In this document: piece by piece, positions 47,444-56,463 of the stretch | Numbering within the stretch: the first letter of the stretch is position 1 | Layout of the letters: every line of letters starts with the position of its first letter | NCBI GenBank assembly: GCA_031292625.1 | Contig: JARLGU010000012.1 | Coordinates: forward strand, 62,001 to 126,000 | DNA from: Capsulimonadaceae bacterium | GTDB lineage: Bacteria; Armatimonadota; Armatimonadia; Armatimonadales; Capsulimonadaceae | Length of the DNA stretch: 64,000 bases | Reading direction: 5' to 3' | Made by a program: the position numbers and the translations under genes | The notes under the pieces: model-generated | Database searches by the model: none | Told to the model about the DNA's origin: nothing | Seen by the model: only the letters and a program-made list of their open reading frames with translations

Positions 47444-47500
47444 TATCTTGTATCGTGGTCTGCCCGCGTCAACCGCGCCAGACCGGCGTTATCGCCAGAC

Positions 47501-47530
47501 TTGACATTAAGGGCTGGTTTGCGGAACAAT
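47501..47530 (+). promoter_or_regulatory. Promoter of the glycosyltransferase gene
   Basis: TTGACA (47501-47506), an 18-base spacer and AACAAT (47525-47530) preceded by GG. It lies 28 bases before the ATG, divergent from the histidine kinase gene. Confidence 0.5.
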
Positions 47531-47557
47531 GACCTGAGCCCGCTCCCCATTCCTCAT

Positions 47558-48322
47558 ATGAAGACAATATTCGTTATTCCAACGTACAACGAGGCCGATA
47601 ATCTGCCCGTCATCGTAAAAGCGCTGATGGAGCTAGAATTACGCGATCTCCACCTTCTCATTGTAGACGATAATTCGCCTGATGGGACAGGGCAAATTGC
47701 CGACCATCTCGCAACCGTTTTCGACGGACGCATTTTTGTCATGCACCGGCAAGGCAAAGAAGGCCTCGGCCGCGCCTATGTCGCAGGATTTACCTGGGCG
47801 CTCGAACATGGCTACGATGCCATTGGCGAGATGGACGCCGACCTCTCCCACGATCCCAAGTCGGTGCCGGATCTGGTCGCGCGCATTGCCGGCGGCGCTG
47901 ACGTTGTCCTTGGTTCGCGCTATCTCAACGGTATCTCTGTGATTAACTGGCCGCTGCGGCGTATCCTTCTTTCGTTGGGCGCCAATGAGTATGTTCGGCG
48001 AATTACGCGGATTCCTATACATGACGGAACCAGCGGATTTCGAGTCTATGCTCGCCAGGCTTTGGAAGCGATCAATCTCCCTACGATTCGTTCGAACGGC
48101 TATTCGTTCCAGGTCGAAATGTCGTACCGCGCCTGCTTGACCGGCTGCGAGATTGTCGAGGAACCGATCGTCTTCACCGAGCGTCATGCCGGCGAGTCGA
48201 AAATGAGCCGCGGGGTGATCATGGAGTCTGCGTTGATGCCCTGGCGTCTGCGCGCCAATCGCGGCAAACTGCTCAAGACCGTTAAGCAATTGCGCAGGGA
48301 TGCGCAAGCGGAAACTGTCTGA
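47558..48322 (+). CDS. Polyprenol-phosphate mannosyl/glycosyltransferase (GT2)
   Basis: A 254-residue GT2 enzyme of the dolichol/polyprenol-phosphate mannose synthase type, which loads a sugar from a nucleotide donor onto a lipid carrier. FVIPTYNEADNLPVIV opens the Rossmann fold, LLIVDDNSPDGTGQIA binds the nucleotide, and GEMDADLSHDPK carries the metal-binding DAD motif. FTERHAGESKMS near the C-terminus is conserved in the group. No membrane helices, so it is a soluble DPM1-like form. Start fixed by homology to the usual N-terminus. Confidence 0.92.
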   Translation: MKTIFVIPTYNEADNLPVIVKALMELELRDLHLLIVDDNSPDGTGQIADHLATVFDGRIFVMHRQGKEGLGRAYVAGFTWALEHGYDAIGEMDADLSHDPKSVPDLVARIAGGADVVLGSRYLNGISVINWPLRRILLSLGANEYVRRITRIPIHDGTSGFRVYARQALEAINLPTIRSNGYSFQVEMSYRACLTGCEIVEEPIVFTERHAGESKMSRGVIMESALMPWRLRANRGKLLKTVKQLRRDAQAETV

Positions 48323-48455
48323 GCGGGTCTCGCTCCGTGGCGCAACCGGCGCTTCGCGCCGCGTTGCCTGATCTCCTCGCGCCGCGCCTGGCTTGTCCTC
48401 CCGTTCGTTCTTCACGTTCGCAAATCATAATCTCACGGGAACCATTTCGCGCCCG

Positions 48456-48488
48456 TTGACATTTCCACATTGAGCAATGTATACTCAA
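48456..48488 (+). promoter_or_regulatory. hsp20 promoter with HAIR-like element
   Basis: TTGACA (48456-48461), 18 bases, then TATACT (48480-48485). The inverted repeat TTGAG-n9-CTCAA (48470-48488) covers the -10 box. It matches the core of the HAIR element (CTTGAGT-n7-ACTCAAG) bound by the heat-shock repressor HspR. Confidence 0.65.
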
Positions 48489-48593
48489 ATAACAAGATTA
48501 ATAGTCGTATGTTTGAGCGCGTCATCGCCGAGTCATCGGGCGGTTCATGCCGCTTCGATAAATGGGCGCGCGCCGAGTGAGGCAGGTTCCACG

Positions 48594-49109
48594 ATGACAT
48601 TCAAGGACTACCGGGACATTATTCGCCAGATGGAGCGGGATATGCAGCAGCTAACCGACGATGTATTTCGGGGCTATTTCGATCGTCACGTAGGCGGCGG
48701 TCGATTCTGGGTTCCTTCTGTGGACATCCATGAAACGCAGGAGAGTCTTCTCGTGAAATGCGAGCTGGCCGGGGTCAAAGCCGAGGACTTGCAAGTCTCG
48801 CTTTCGGCGGACGACAAGACGTTGACGATTGCCGGCATCCGCAAGGAGGCTCGCGACGAGCAGGGCGGGAGGCTGCAATGTCACCAACTCGAGGTTTATT
48901 TCGGTCCGTTCGAGCGCGAGGTGGCCATGCCGCCGCAGGTTCGCGTCGACCGGGACCGGTTGTCCGCTGCATATAAGGACGGCTTCCTTATTGTCTCGCT
49001 GCCGAAGTTGACTCAGGTGGTTGAGAGCCAGCCGCGCCGAATTCCGATTACGGGCGAGGAGGACGTACCTGAACCGACGACGGCGGATACGGCGGAAGAG
49101 GCGAGTTAA
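48594..49109 (+). CDS. Small heat shock protein, Hsp20 family
   Basis: A 171-residue holdase chaperone. The alpha-crystallin domain runs from about residue 40 (VPSVDIHETQESLLVKCELA) through VYFGPFEREVAMPP to the conserved AAYKDGFLIVSLPK. A C-terminal I-x-I-like anchor follows (RRIPITG). The tail is acidic. The ATG at 48594 gives a normal N-terminus and has a leader of about 100 bases from the promoter. The lon gene follows 167 bases downstream, so both may answer to heat shock. Confidence 0.95.
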   Translation: MTFKDYRDIIRQMERDMQQLTDDVFRGYFDRHVGGGRFWVPSVDIHETQESLLVKCELAGVKAEDLQVSLSADDKTLTIAGIRKEARDEQGGRLQCHQLEVYFGPFEREVAMPPQVRVDRDRLSAAYKDGFLIVSLPKLTQVVESQPRRIPITGEEDVPEPTTADTAEEAS

Positions 49110-49276
49110 GCGAGCGCTCGTTGCGTACGGTCGCGCGGCGCGCCGAGTCGATGTTAATGATCTCCTCCCGTTTTGGGAGTGGGCTCCCGCTTTGCGAGAA
49201 GGGGCCACGAGGCGGGAAATTGGTTTTCCGGCTTCGCGCGTAATTTGCAGCGGCCCGATGATTTGAGGCAATCACG

Positions 49277-51841
49277 ATGACGGAAGTTAAAGAAGAAGAA
49301 GAAACGGTACTCGTTGACGAGAAGACATCCAAGGGCGATGAGGTGCGGGCGGTTGCCGACCCGCGCAACGGCAAGGCGGCGTCTTCCAATGGCATTGAAG
49401 AGGATCACGCGCTGACGATTCCGGAGGTGCTCTCGATTTTGCCTCTGCGCGACATGGTCGTATTTCCGGTACTCGTGAGTCCGATTGCGGTGTCGCGCGA
49501 GAGCAGCATCCAGCTTGTCGACGAGGCCGTTGGCGCAGGGAACCGGATCATTGGCGTCGTTGGCATGCCGGATCCGATGGTCGAGTCGCCCACCGCGAAG
49601 GATATTAGCCCGATCGGGACGGCCGTGGTTATCCGGATGATGGCGAAGGCGCCGGATGGCGTCAAGATGATCGTCCAGGGCCTTGTGCGCGTCGAAATCC
49701 TGGAAGTGATCCAAGAACAGCCGTTCTTCAAGGCGCGCGTCAAAGTGCTTGAGGATGTCGTGCCGGAAGGAGCGGAGGCCGCCGTTGAGATCGAGGCGCT
49801 TCGCCGCCAGATCGCCAGCGTCTTTCAGCGTATCGTTCAGTTGTCACAGAATCTGCCCGACGAGCTGACATCGCTGTCGACCGCGATCGAGTCGCCCGGG
49901 CACATGACCGATCTGATCGCGGCGCATCTTGCGATCGCGACATCGGAGAAGCAGAAGATCATCGAGAAGGTGGACCTGCGCGAACGGATGCAGGATCTGC
50001 TGAGTATCCTCACGCGCGAAGTGCAGGTGCTCGAACTGGGAAGCAAGCTGCAAAATCAGGTTTCGACCGAGATCAACAAGACTCAGCGGGATTACTACCT
50101 GCGTGAGCAACTCAAGGCGATTCAGAAGGAACTCGGCGACGGCGACGAGCGAACGGCCGAAATCGATGAACTGACGCAGAAGGTTCAGGACGCCGGCATG
50201 ACCGAGGAGGCGCTCAAGGAGGCCACTCGCGAACTCGACCGCCTGCGCCGCATGTCCGCTGGCTCGCCCGAATATTCGGTCGCGCGCTCGTATGTCGATT
50301 GGCTGATCGCGCTGCCGTGGAAGACGGCGACGCCGGACAACCTCGACATTCGCGAAGTGAAGCAGGTTCTCGATACGGACCATTCGGGCCTCGACAAGGT
50401 TAAGGATCGCATCCTGGAATACCTCTCGGTTCGCAAGTTCAAATCGGAAGGCGAGCTTCGCCAGCCGATCCTTTGCCTGGTTGGTCCTCCGGGCGTCGGC
50501 AAGACGAGCTTGGGGCGGAGCATCGCCAGGGCGATGGGCAAGAAATTCGTACGCCTCTCGCTGGGGGGCATACGGGACGAGGCGGAAATCCGTGGCCACC
50601 GGCGCACGTACATCGGAGCGCTGCCGGGGCAAATTGTACAGGGGCTCAAACGGGCGGGGACGAACAATCCGCTTTTCATGTTGGACGAGATCGACAAGGT
50701 AACATCCGATTTTCGCGGCGATCCGTCGAGCGCCTTGCTTGAGGTGCTCGATCCGGAGCAGAACAATACGTTCCGCGACAACTATCTGGACGTCACGTTC
50801 GACCTTTCGCGCGTGCTTTTCATCACGACCGCGAACATGTTGGACACGATCCAGCCCGCGTTGCGCGACCGCATGGAGATTATCGAGATCTCGGGCTATA
50901 CGGAGGAAGAGAAGACGGAGATCGCAAAGCGCCACCTGATCCCCAAGCAGCTCAGCGAGCATGGGTTGACCGCGGACAAGGTGACGTGGACCGAGGACGG
51001 AATTTGCGCTCTTATCCGAGGCTACACACGCGAGGCGGGCGTTCGCAATCTTGAGCGCGAGTTGGCGTCGGTCTGCCGGAAGGCGACCCGCGAGTTTGCC
51101 GAAGGGCGCGAGGAGCCGGTCGAGGTCGATGTCGAGCAGGTGCACAAGTATTTGGGTGCGCCGCGCTTCGAGTACGAAGAGGTGCGTGAGCGCGGAGCGA
51201 TCGCCGGCGTGGCGACCGGGCTTGTCTGGACTCCGGTCGGCGGGGATGTCGTGTTTATCGAAGCGTCGCGCATGCAGGGCGGCAAGAGCCTGCAGCTTAC
51301 CGGACAACTCGGCGACGTGATGCGCGAATCGGCGCAGGCGGCGCTGAGCTATTTGCGAGCCCACGCCCACGAGCTGCACATACCGGAGGACTTCTATCAG
51401 AAGTCGGACCTTCACATACATGTCCCGGCCGGCGCGATCCCCAAGGACGGACCCTCAGCGGGCGTGACGATGGCGACTGCAATCGCGTCGTTGGTTACGG
51501 GGCGGCCGATCAAACCGTTGCTCGCGATGACGGGCGAGATTACTCTCTCGGGCAAGGTGTTGCCCGTGGGCGGCATCAAGGAGAAGGTGCTCGCGGCTCG
51601 TCGCGCAGGCATACGGACGGTCATTCTGCCGGCGCGCAACAAGAAGGACCTTGAGGAAGATATTCCCGAGGAGCTTCGCCGGGATATGACGTTCATCTAC
51701 GCTTCGGACATCACGGATGTGCTCGACAACGCGTTAACGCCCGGACGAAACGGATCGAAGTCGCCCAAATCGCGATCGTCGAAAGGCCGCAAGAATGGCG
51801 ACCTGCTGTCGCCGGCCGTGAGCGGGCACGCCAAGGGGTGA
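49277..51841 (+). CDS. lon: ATP-dependent Lon protease
   Basis: An 854-residue AAA+ protease that degrades misfolded and regulatory proteins. An acidic N-terminal extension of about 45 residues precedes the Lon substrate-binding domain (SILPLRDMVVFPVL). The ATPase has GPPGVGKTSL (about 403-412) and FMLDEIDK. The protease domain carries the Ser-Lys dyad, Ser727 (KDGPSAGV) and Lys770 (GGIKEK). The C-terminal tail is Ser/Lys-rich. GAGG precedes the ATG. A hairpin terminator follows. Confidence 0.98.
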   Translation: MTEVKEEEETVLVDEKTSKGDEVRAVADPRNGKAASSNGIEEDHALTIPEVLSILPLRDMVVFPVLVSPIAVSRESSIQLVDEAVGAGNRIIGVVGMPDPMVESPTAKDISPIGTAVVIRMMAKAPDGVKMIVQGLVRVEILEVIQEQPFFKARVKVLEDVVPEGAEAAVEIEALRRQIASVFQRIVQLSQNLPDELTSLSTAIESPGHMTDLIAAHLAIATSEKQKIIEKVDLRERMQDLLSILTREVQVLELGSKLQNQVSTEINKTQRDYYLREQLKAIQKELGDGDERTAEIDELTQKVQDAGMTEEALKEATRELDRLRRMSAGSPEYSVARSYVDWLIALPWKTATPDNLDIREVKQVLDTDHSGLDKVKDRILEYLSVRKFKSEGELRQPILCLVGPPGVGKTSLGRSIARAMGKKFVRLSLGGIRDEAEIRGHRRTYIGALPGQIVQGLKRAGTNNPLFMLDEIDKVTSDFRGDPSSALLEVLDPEQNNTFRDNYLDVTFDLSRVLFITTANMLDTIQPALRDRMEIIEISGYTEEEKTEIAKRHLIPKQLSEHGLTADKVTWTEDGICALIRGYTREAGVRNLERELASVCRKATREFAEGREEPVEVDVEQVHKYLGAPRFEYEEVRERGAIAGVATGLVWTPVGGDVVFIEASRMQGGKSLQLTGQLGDVMRESAQAALSYLRAHAHELHIPEDFYQKSDLHIHVPAGAIPKDGPSAGVTMATAIASLVTGRPIKPLLAMTGEITLSGKVLPVGGIKEKVLAARRAGIRTVILPARNKKDLEEDIPEELRRDMTFIYASDITDVLDNALTPGRNGSKSPKSRSSKGRKNGDLLSPAVSGHAKG

Positions 51842-51873
51842 CGGCACCTTTTTAGCTCCTAATCGCGTTCAAC

Positions 51874-51919
51874 AAATCGCGCCGGTTCCGATTCGCCTGA
51901 TTCGGGACTGGCGCGATTT
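51874..51919 (+). terminator. Hairpin terminator after lon
   Basis: An imperfect stem of about 18 bases (AAATCGCGCCGGTTCCGA against TTCGGGACTGGCGCGATTT) with a short loop, 33 bases past the lon stop. No long T-run, but the size and position fit a terminator. Confidence 0.6.
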
Positions 51920-52094
51920 GACGTGTGATCGCAGGCCCCTCGAATCGGCGGATTTAGCCCTATCAATTTCGCTTTGATCTGGCATAATTTTACTATGTGT
52001 GGCAAAATGTAAGTGCTAATGGCGGATAATGGCGAGAACGCGCTTTTTCAATGTGGACGAGCACGTTCTTGAATTTGGCACAAATTCTGCACGG

Positions 52095-53009
52095 ATGATG
52101 TTTGGTTACGTGGAGAAGTCGTTGAAACGGACACTCAAAAACATAACCGCGGCGTTTGCGTTTGCGGTCGCAAGCGTTGGATGCGCGGTGGCGCAGAGTC
52201 CATCGAGCGGGAATCTTGATTTGCTGCGGACGGATCGAGTCGCGCTTCCGATGAGCGTAGATCGCGACTCGTCGCTTCATCTTACGCTGTCCACTCAATC
52301 CGATTTGCAAGGCGCCGGGGAGCGAATGAGCATTTCGGCGGCGAGCGTTAACGATCTCCGCGCGTTCGGCCGCGCGCCGTTTACGTTGGACGCGCAGGTC
52401 GGTTACGATCCCTCATTTCCAGACGCTACATTGGCGACCAGCAATCCCCTTAACACGAATGAGCTCTGGAAAGCTCTGGTCGGGTACCAGTGGGGCGCCG
52501 TCAATTTTAAGGCGGGCGTCAACCAGTTTAACACGAGCCTGAACCAGCCCTTCGATCCGAGTCGCGCAGGAAACGGACTCAACGTCCTTGAGGGTGCTGA
52601 GTTCGACGGAATCTATACGTTCAGTCCGACCCTTCGGTTGCGCGCTGGCGGCGAGTTTTACGATGGCCGCGCGAACGCGGGGCAGCAATCGCTGCTGGGC
52701 GCCGGCGATCACATGAACCGCGCGAACCTGGGAGTGAGTTACGGCATCTCGCATCAATCGCACCTGGAACTCGGCTATGAATGGGTGCAGTGGGATCTGA
52801 ACAACAGCCAGGGTTCTCTCAATGGCGGCGGCAGACCGAGCGAGCAATACATTACGATCGGCGTCGGCCAGAACCTCAGCAAGCACGCGGCATTTAAGCT
52901 GCTCTACCAGGTTGCCGATTACAGGGATAACGGCACGGGCTTTGCCAGCGCCAACCTCCCCAACAACGAAGGCAGCTCCCTCGTCGGCCAAGCGACGCTC
53001 AAGTTCTAA
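52095..53009 (+). CDS. Outer-membrane beta-barrel protein, function unknown
   Basis: About 304 residues, exported: the signal region ends near VGCAVAQ. The mature part is made of alternating-residue strands such as NTNELWKALVGYQWGAVNFK, YGISHQSHLELGYEWVQWDL and FKLLYQVADYRD, and it ends in Phe, as outer-membrane barrels do. It is probably a small porin-like or receptor protein. The start is unclear: ATG 52095 or 52098, or a TTG further down with a GGAG before it, are all possible. No family was recognised. Confidence 0.7.
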   Translation: MMFGYVEKSLKRTLKNITAAFAFAVASVGCAVAQSPSSGNLDLLRTDRVALPMSVDRDSSLHLTLSTQSDLQGAGERMSISAASVNDLRAFGRAPFTLDAQVGYDPSFPDATLATSNPLNTNELWKALVGYQWGAVNFKAGVNQFNTSLNQPFDPSRAGNGLNVLEGAEFDGIYTFSPTLRLRAGGEFYDGRANAGQQSLLGAGDHMNRANLGVSYGISHQSHLELGYEWVQWDLNNSQGSLNGGGRPSEQYITIGVGQNLSKHAAFKLLYQVADYRDNGTGFASANLPNNEGSSLVGQATLKF

Positions 53010-53221
53010 GAGCGTGCGTAAAGATCGAATCGCCTCTTACTACGGCTCCTCTATGCAGTAGAGCCGAGCAATATAAACAAAGCTCGGAACCCTCTGTGGC
53101 CGGCCCTTCGGCGCTCTCAGGGCGGTGAGCTTGTCGAACCGGTTGGCCATTTTTCGTGCGCCGAAGACATCGATTTTGTCGCAAGCAGCTGGCTGTGATT
53201 AACCTGGAGCGAAGCGACCAC

Positions 53222-53496
53222 GAATAAATGCCCCGGCGGCACGAGCCGTCCTGAAATCTCTTCACGCCATGCGGAGTTATTCACGCCCTCTATGAGTGCG
53301 TGTCAAATCGAAAGGTCTTGTAAGACGGCTTCCCCGGCCGCCGTGGCCGTTTTTGAAAAAGGGCCGTCACAGCGGTTTGACTGCTTCACGACGCGCGCCG
53401 GAATCGGGCGATGGCGGCAAAGGCCGTACGCGTCTTGACGAAGCATCGTAAATCACCGCTGTGAACGAGGCGACCGCGAAAAATCGCCCCCGCGGC
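53222..53496 (-). repeat. Dispersed intergenic repeat, copy C with extra head module
   Basis: On the minus strand 53496-53290 matches copies A and B through the core (CTCGTTCACAGCGGTGATTT, CGCGTACGGCCTTT, the CTTTTT-CAAAAAC hairpin, GAAGCCGTCTTACAAGACCT). It is followed, not preceded, by the head module at 53285-53222 (AGGACGGCTCGTGCCGCCGG). The order is therefore permuted, as if cut from a tandem array at a different phase. Confidence 0.8.
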
Positions 53497-53517
53497 AATA
53501 GAGCTGCTGCGGGGGCG
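53485..53517. terminator. Terminator of the TrpB2 gene
   Basis: CGCCCCCGC (53485-53493) and GCGGGGGCG (53509-53517) form a strong stem. On the minus strand it is followed by ATTTTT. It abuts the TrpB2 stop codon. Confidence 0.75.
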
Positions 53518-53526
53518 TTGTCGTGA

Positions 53527-54885
53527 TTAGATCGCCGATTCGGCGAGCGCTGCTTGGAGCGTCTCTTCGGGCAGCTCGAAATCCGTCAGGTTGCCGTCGA
53601 TGTAGGACTCGTACGACGCGAGGTCGAGGAAGCCGTGTCCGGAGAGGCAGAACAGGATCGTCGGCTCTGTCCCCTTCGCCTTGGCGAGAATCGCTTCGTC
53701 GATCGCGGCGCGGATGGCATGGCTGCTTTCCGGGGCGGGTACGATGCCTTCGCATTTAGCGAAGATCTCGGCGGCGGAGAAGCAGGAGTTCTGCGTATAG
53801 GCGTTGGGCTCGATGATGCCGTCGTGCGCCAGACGGCTGATGATGGTGGACATGCCGTGATACCGCAATCCTCCGGCATGGATTCCCGCTGGCATGAACG
53901 TGTGTCCGAGCGTGTACATCTCGACGAGCGGCGTGAACTTGGCCACATCGCCGAAATCGTAGCGGAACTCGCCGCGCGTAAGCGTCGGGCAGGCCGCCGG
54001 TTCCGCGCCGACAAAGCGGGTCGCCTTGGGCGCTTCGCCGCGCAGCTTCTGGCCGATGAACGGAAGCGCGATTCCGCCGAAGTTGGATCCGCCGCCGCAG
54101 CAGCCGATCACGATGTCGGGGTATTCATCCACCGATTTCAGCTGCTCGTACGCCTCCTGGCCGATTACGGTTTGGTGGAGCAGAACGTGATTGAGCACCG
54201 ATCCGAGCGCATAGTTGGTGTCGGCCCGCTGAGCGGCATCTTCGACCGCCTCCGAGATCGCAATCCCCAGACTTCCGTTGGATTCGGGATCCTGCGCGAG
54301 CACTTCGCGGCCTGTGTTCGTCTTGTCGCTGGGGGAAGCGAACACTTCCGCGCCCCAGAGCCGCATCAGCGTCCGGCGGTAGGGCTTCTGGAAGTAGCTG
54401 ACCTTCACCATGTAGACGGTGCATTCGAGACCAAACCAGTTGCAAGCCAGAGCGAGCGACGATCCCCATTGACCAGCTCCCGTCTCGGTGGCGAGTCGCT
54501 TGATCCCAGCCTTTTTGTTATAGAAGGCCTGTGGGATTGCGCTGTTGGGCTTGTGACTTCCGGCGGGGCTGACGCCTTCGTACTTGTAGTAGATCTTCGC
54601 CTTCGTGCCGAGCGCCTGCTCGAGCCGCAATGCGCGGTGCAGCGGGGAGGGCCGGTATTGATTGTAGGCGTCGATTACCTCGCCCGGTATATCGATATAT
54701 CGCTCCGTCGCGACCTCCTGGCCGATGATGGCGTCAGGAAAGATCGCGCTGAGGTCATCGGGGCCGACTGGCTGGCGGGTCCCCGGATGGAGGTACGGCG
54801 CGGGCGGGGTCTTCATGTCCGCGACGACATTGTACCAGGCCGTCGGCATCTTGCCGGGCGGCAAATAGATTCTTCGTTCAGGCAT
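53527..54885 (-). CDS. trpB: TrpB2-type tryptophan synthase beta chain
   Basis: A 452-residue PLP enzyme, longer than classic TrpB and typical of the TrpB2 class. TrpB converts indole and serine to tryptophan. Seen are RPSPLHRALRLEQAL, the PLP Lys in AGSHKPNSA, ETGAGQWGSSLA and the phosphate-binding CCGGGSNFGG. TrpB2 lacks the loops for pairing with TrpA, and no trpA lies nearby, so it may salvage free indole or use another serine-like substrate. It stands alone between a terminator and a gene-free stretch. Confidence 0.95.
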   Translation of the reverse strand: MPERRIYLPPGKMPTAWYNVVADMKTPPAPYLHPGTRQPVGPDDLSAIFPDAIIGQEVATERYIDIPGEVIDAYNQYRPSPLHRALRLEQALGTKAKIYYKYEGVSPAGSHKPNSAIPQAFYNKKAGIKRLATETGAGQWGSSLALACNWFGLECTVYMVKVSYFQKPYRRTLMRLWGAEVFASPSDKTNTGREVLAQDPESNGSLGIAISEAVEDAAQRADTNYALGSVLNHVLLHQTVIGQEAYEQLKSVDEYPDIVIGCCGGGSNFGGIALPFIGQKLRGEAPKATRFVGAEPAACPTLTRGEFRYDFGDVAKFTPLVEMYTLGHTFMPAGIHAGGLRYHGMSTIISRLAHDGIIEPNAYTQNSCFSAAEIFAKCEGIVPAPESSHAIRAAIDEAILAKAKGTEPTILFCLSGHGFLDLASYESYIDGNLTDFELPEETLQAALAESAI

Positions 54886-55175
54886 AATTCACCATTTCGA
54901 GAGAGTAGTGTTGATAGGTAATTCTGCCAAGTAAGCCGATAATCCTTTGTCCGGCGGCCGGCGGGGCGCGATTCATCGCCGCATGCGCTCAGTGACGTTC
55001 CGTGCCGCGCGACAAGCTTTTGCCGGACTTGAGAATATCCTTCTGAACGTTGCCGAAAGGCCACCGGCGGAATCGAGCCTCGAAAGAGCTGTACGACCGA
55101 CGCGCTGGCATGGTCCAATGCCAGCGCGCCGGCTGAATACTGCCGCAAAACGGCATTCGCTCTAACCCGTCGCTT

Positions 55176-56351
55176 CTACTTCGCCAGCGCAGGGACCTCT
55201 ACCCAGGCCCGCTTCTCCCACGACTTGATGCCGAGTTCGGCGAGCTGGACGCCCTTTGCGCCTTCGCGCAGGTCGTATGGAAACGGGAACTTCTCGGGGC
55301 GAACAAGGTGCTTCAAGAAGAGCTCCCATTGCGCCTTGAAGCCGTTGTCGAAGACCTGATTGGTCGGAACCTTCGTCCAGCCGTCGAAGAAGTCGATCGG
55401 GCTGTCGATGTCCGGGTTCCAAATCGGCCGAGGGGTCGCGTTGTACGACTGGATAACGCAGTCGCGCAGTCCGGCGACGGCGCTGCCGCGGCTGCCGTCC
55501 ACTTGCAGCGTGAGCAGGTCGTCGCGGCGAACGCGGACGGTCCACGATGAGTTGAAATGCGCGATGACGCCTCCGGCCAGCTCGAATGTCGCGTAGGCCG
55601 AGTCGTCGGCTGTGCACTTATAGCGCTTGCCGTCTTCATCGATTCGCTCTTTGACATGCGTCGCGCCCAAGCACGAAACGGCCTTTACGTCGCCAAATAG
55701 GTTGTCGAGGACGTACCGCCAGTGGCAGAGCATGTCGACGATAATGCCGCCGCCATCTTCCTTGCGATAGTTCCACGAGGGGCGCTGAACCGGGATCTGG
55801 TCTTCGCCGGTGTACACCCAGTAGCCGAACTCGCCGCGGACGGAGAGGATTTCGCCGAAAAATCCGGAGTCGATCAGCCAGCGGAGCTTCTGTAGGCCGG
55901 GGAGGAACAACTTGTCCTGGACGACGCCATGCTTGATGCCGGCCTTCTTCGCCATGTTATAGAGCTCGTACGCTTCTTCCGTCGTTACGCCTGTCGGCTT
56001 TTCGCAATATATATCCTTGCCCGCCGCAATGGCCTTCGCGATTGCCGGGGCGCGAAGCTGGGTCAGCTGCGCGTCGAAATACAGCGAGTTGTTCGGATCG
56101 GCAAGTGCACTGTCGAGATCGGTGGTATAGCGTTCGACTTTGGTTTCCGCGGCCAGCTTTTCGAGTTTGGCTTCGTTGCGGCCGACCAGTATTGGGTCCG
56201 GGAAGATCACTTCGTTATCGCTGAGCTTGACTCCGCCCTGCTCGCGAATGGCCGCGATCGAGCGGATCAGGTGCTGGTTGGTTCCCATGCGCCCGGTCAC
56301 GCCGTTCATGATGACGCCGATTTTGTGGGTTTTGATGCTTGAGTTCGACAT
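55176..56351 (-). CDS. Gfo/Idh/MocA-family oxidoreductase
   Basis: A 391-residue NAD(P)-dependent dehydrogenase-like protein. The N-terminal Rossmann fold starts KIGVIMNGVTGRMGTNQHLI, an unusual variant of the Gly-rich loop. The conserved EKP of the family is in DIYCEKPTGV, and the C-terminal substrate domain includes GGGIIVDMLCHWRYVLDN with the catalytic-type His. The family acts on sugars and inositols. GAAGGAAT before the ATG fixes the start. The cupin gene upstream on the same strand may belong to the same pathway. Confidence 0.92.
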   Translation of the reverse strand: MSNSSIKTHKIGVIMNGVTGRMGTNQHLIRSIAAIREQGGVKLSDNEVIFPDPILVGRNEAKLEKLAAETKVERYTTDLDSALADPNNSLYFDAQLTQLRAPAIAKAIAAGKDIYCEKPTGVTTEEAYELYNMAKKAGIKHGVVQDKLFLPGLQKLRWLIDSGFFGEILSVRGEFGYWVYTGEDQIPVQRPSWNYRKEDGGGIIVDMLCHWRYVLDNLFGDVKAVSCLGATHVKERIDEDGKRYKCTADDSAYATFELAGGVIAHFNSSWTVRVRRDDLLTLQVDGSRGSAVAGLRDCVIQSYNATPRPIWNPDIDSPIDFFDGWTKVPTNQVFDNGFKAQWELFLKHLVRPEKFPFPYDLREGAKGVQLAELGIKSWEKRAWVEVPALAK

Positions 56352-56463
56352 TAGGTTATTCCTTCAATATGAGAATGATCTAAGATGCCCTCTATGGCCG
56401 GGCTGCCAATTTCCTATTGATGTAGCACGCTACGCGTCTCGATTATTCGTCTCGCTTCGCCTG

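Larger units (their letters stand above)
53010..53526. other. Intergenic region between convergent genes
   Basis: Holds the extra head module (53222-53285) and repeat copy C (53290-53496), whose outer end merges with the terminator of the TrpB2 gene. The first 200 bases contain nothing that was recognised. Confidence 0.6.

Noticed and set aside
46562-47557. Long plus-strand open frame reaching into the glycosyltransferase gene
   Set aside because: It is antisense to the histidine kinase and Arg/His/Asp-rich; the glycosyltransferase starts naturally at 47558 with its own promoter.
49844-51421. 525-codon open frame opposite lon
   Set aside because: Antisense to a fully conserved gene in GC-rich DNA; composition is Arg/Leu/Val-rich with no domain.
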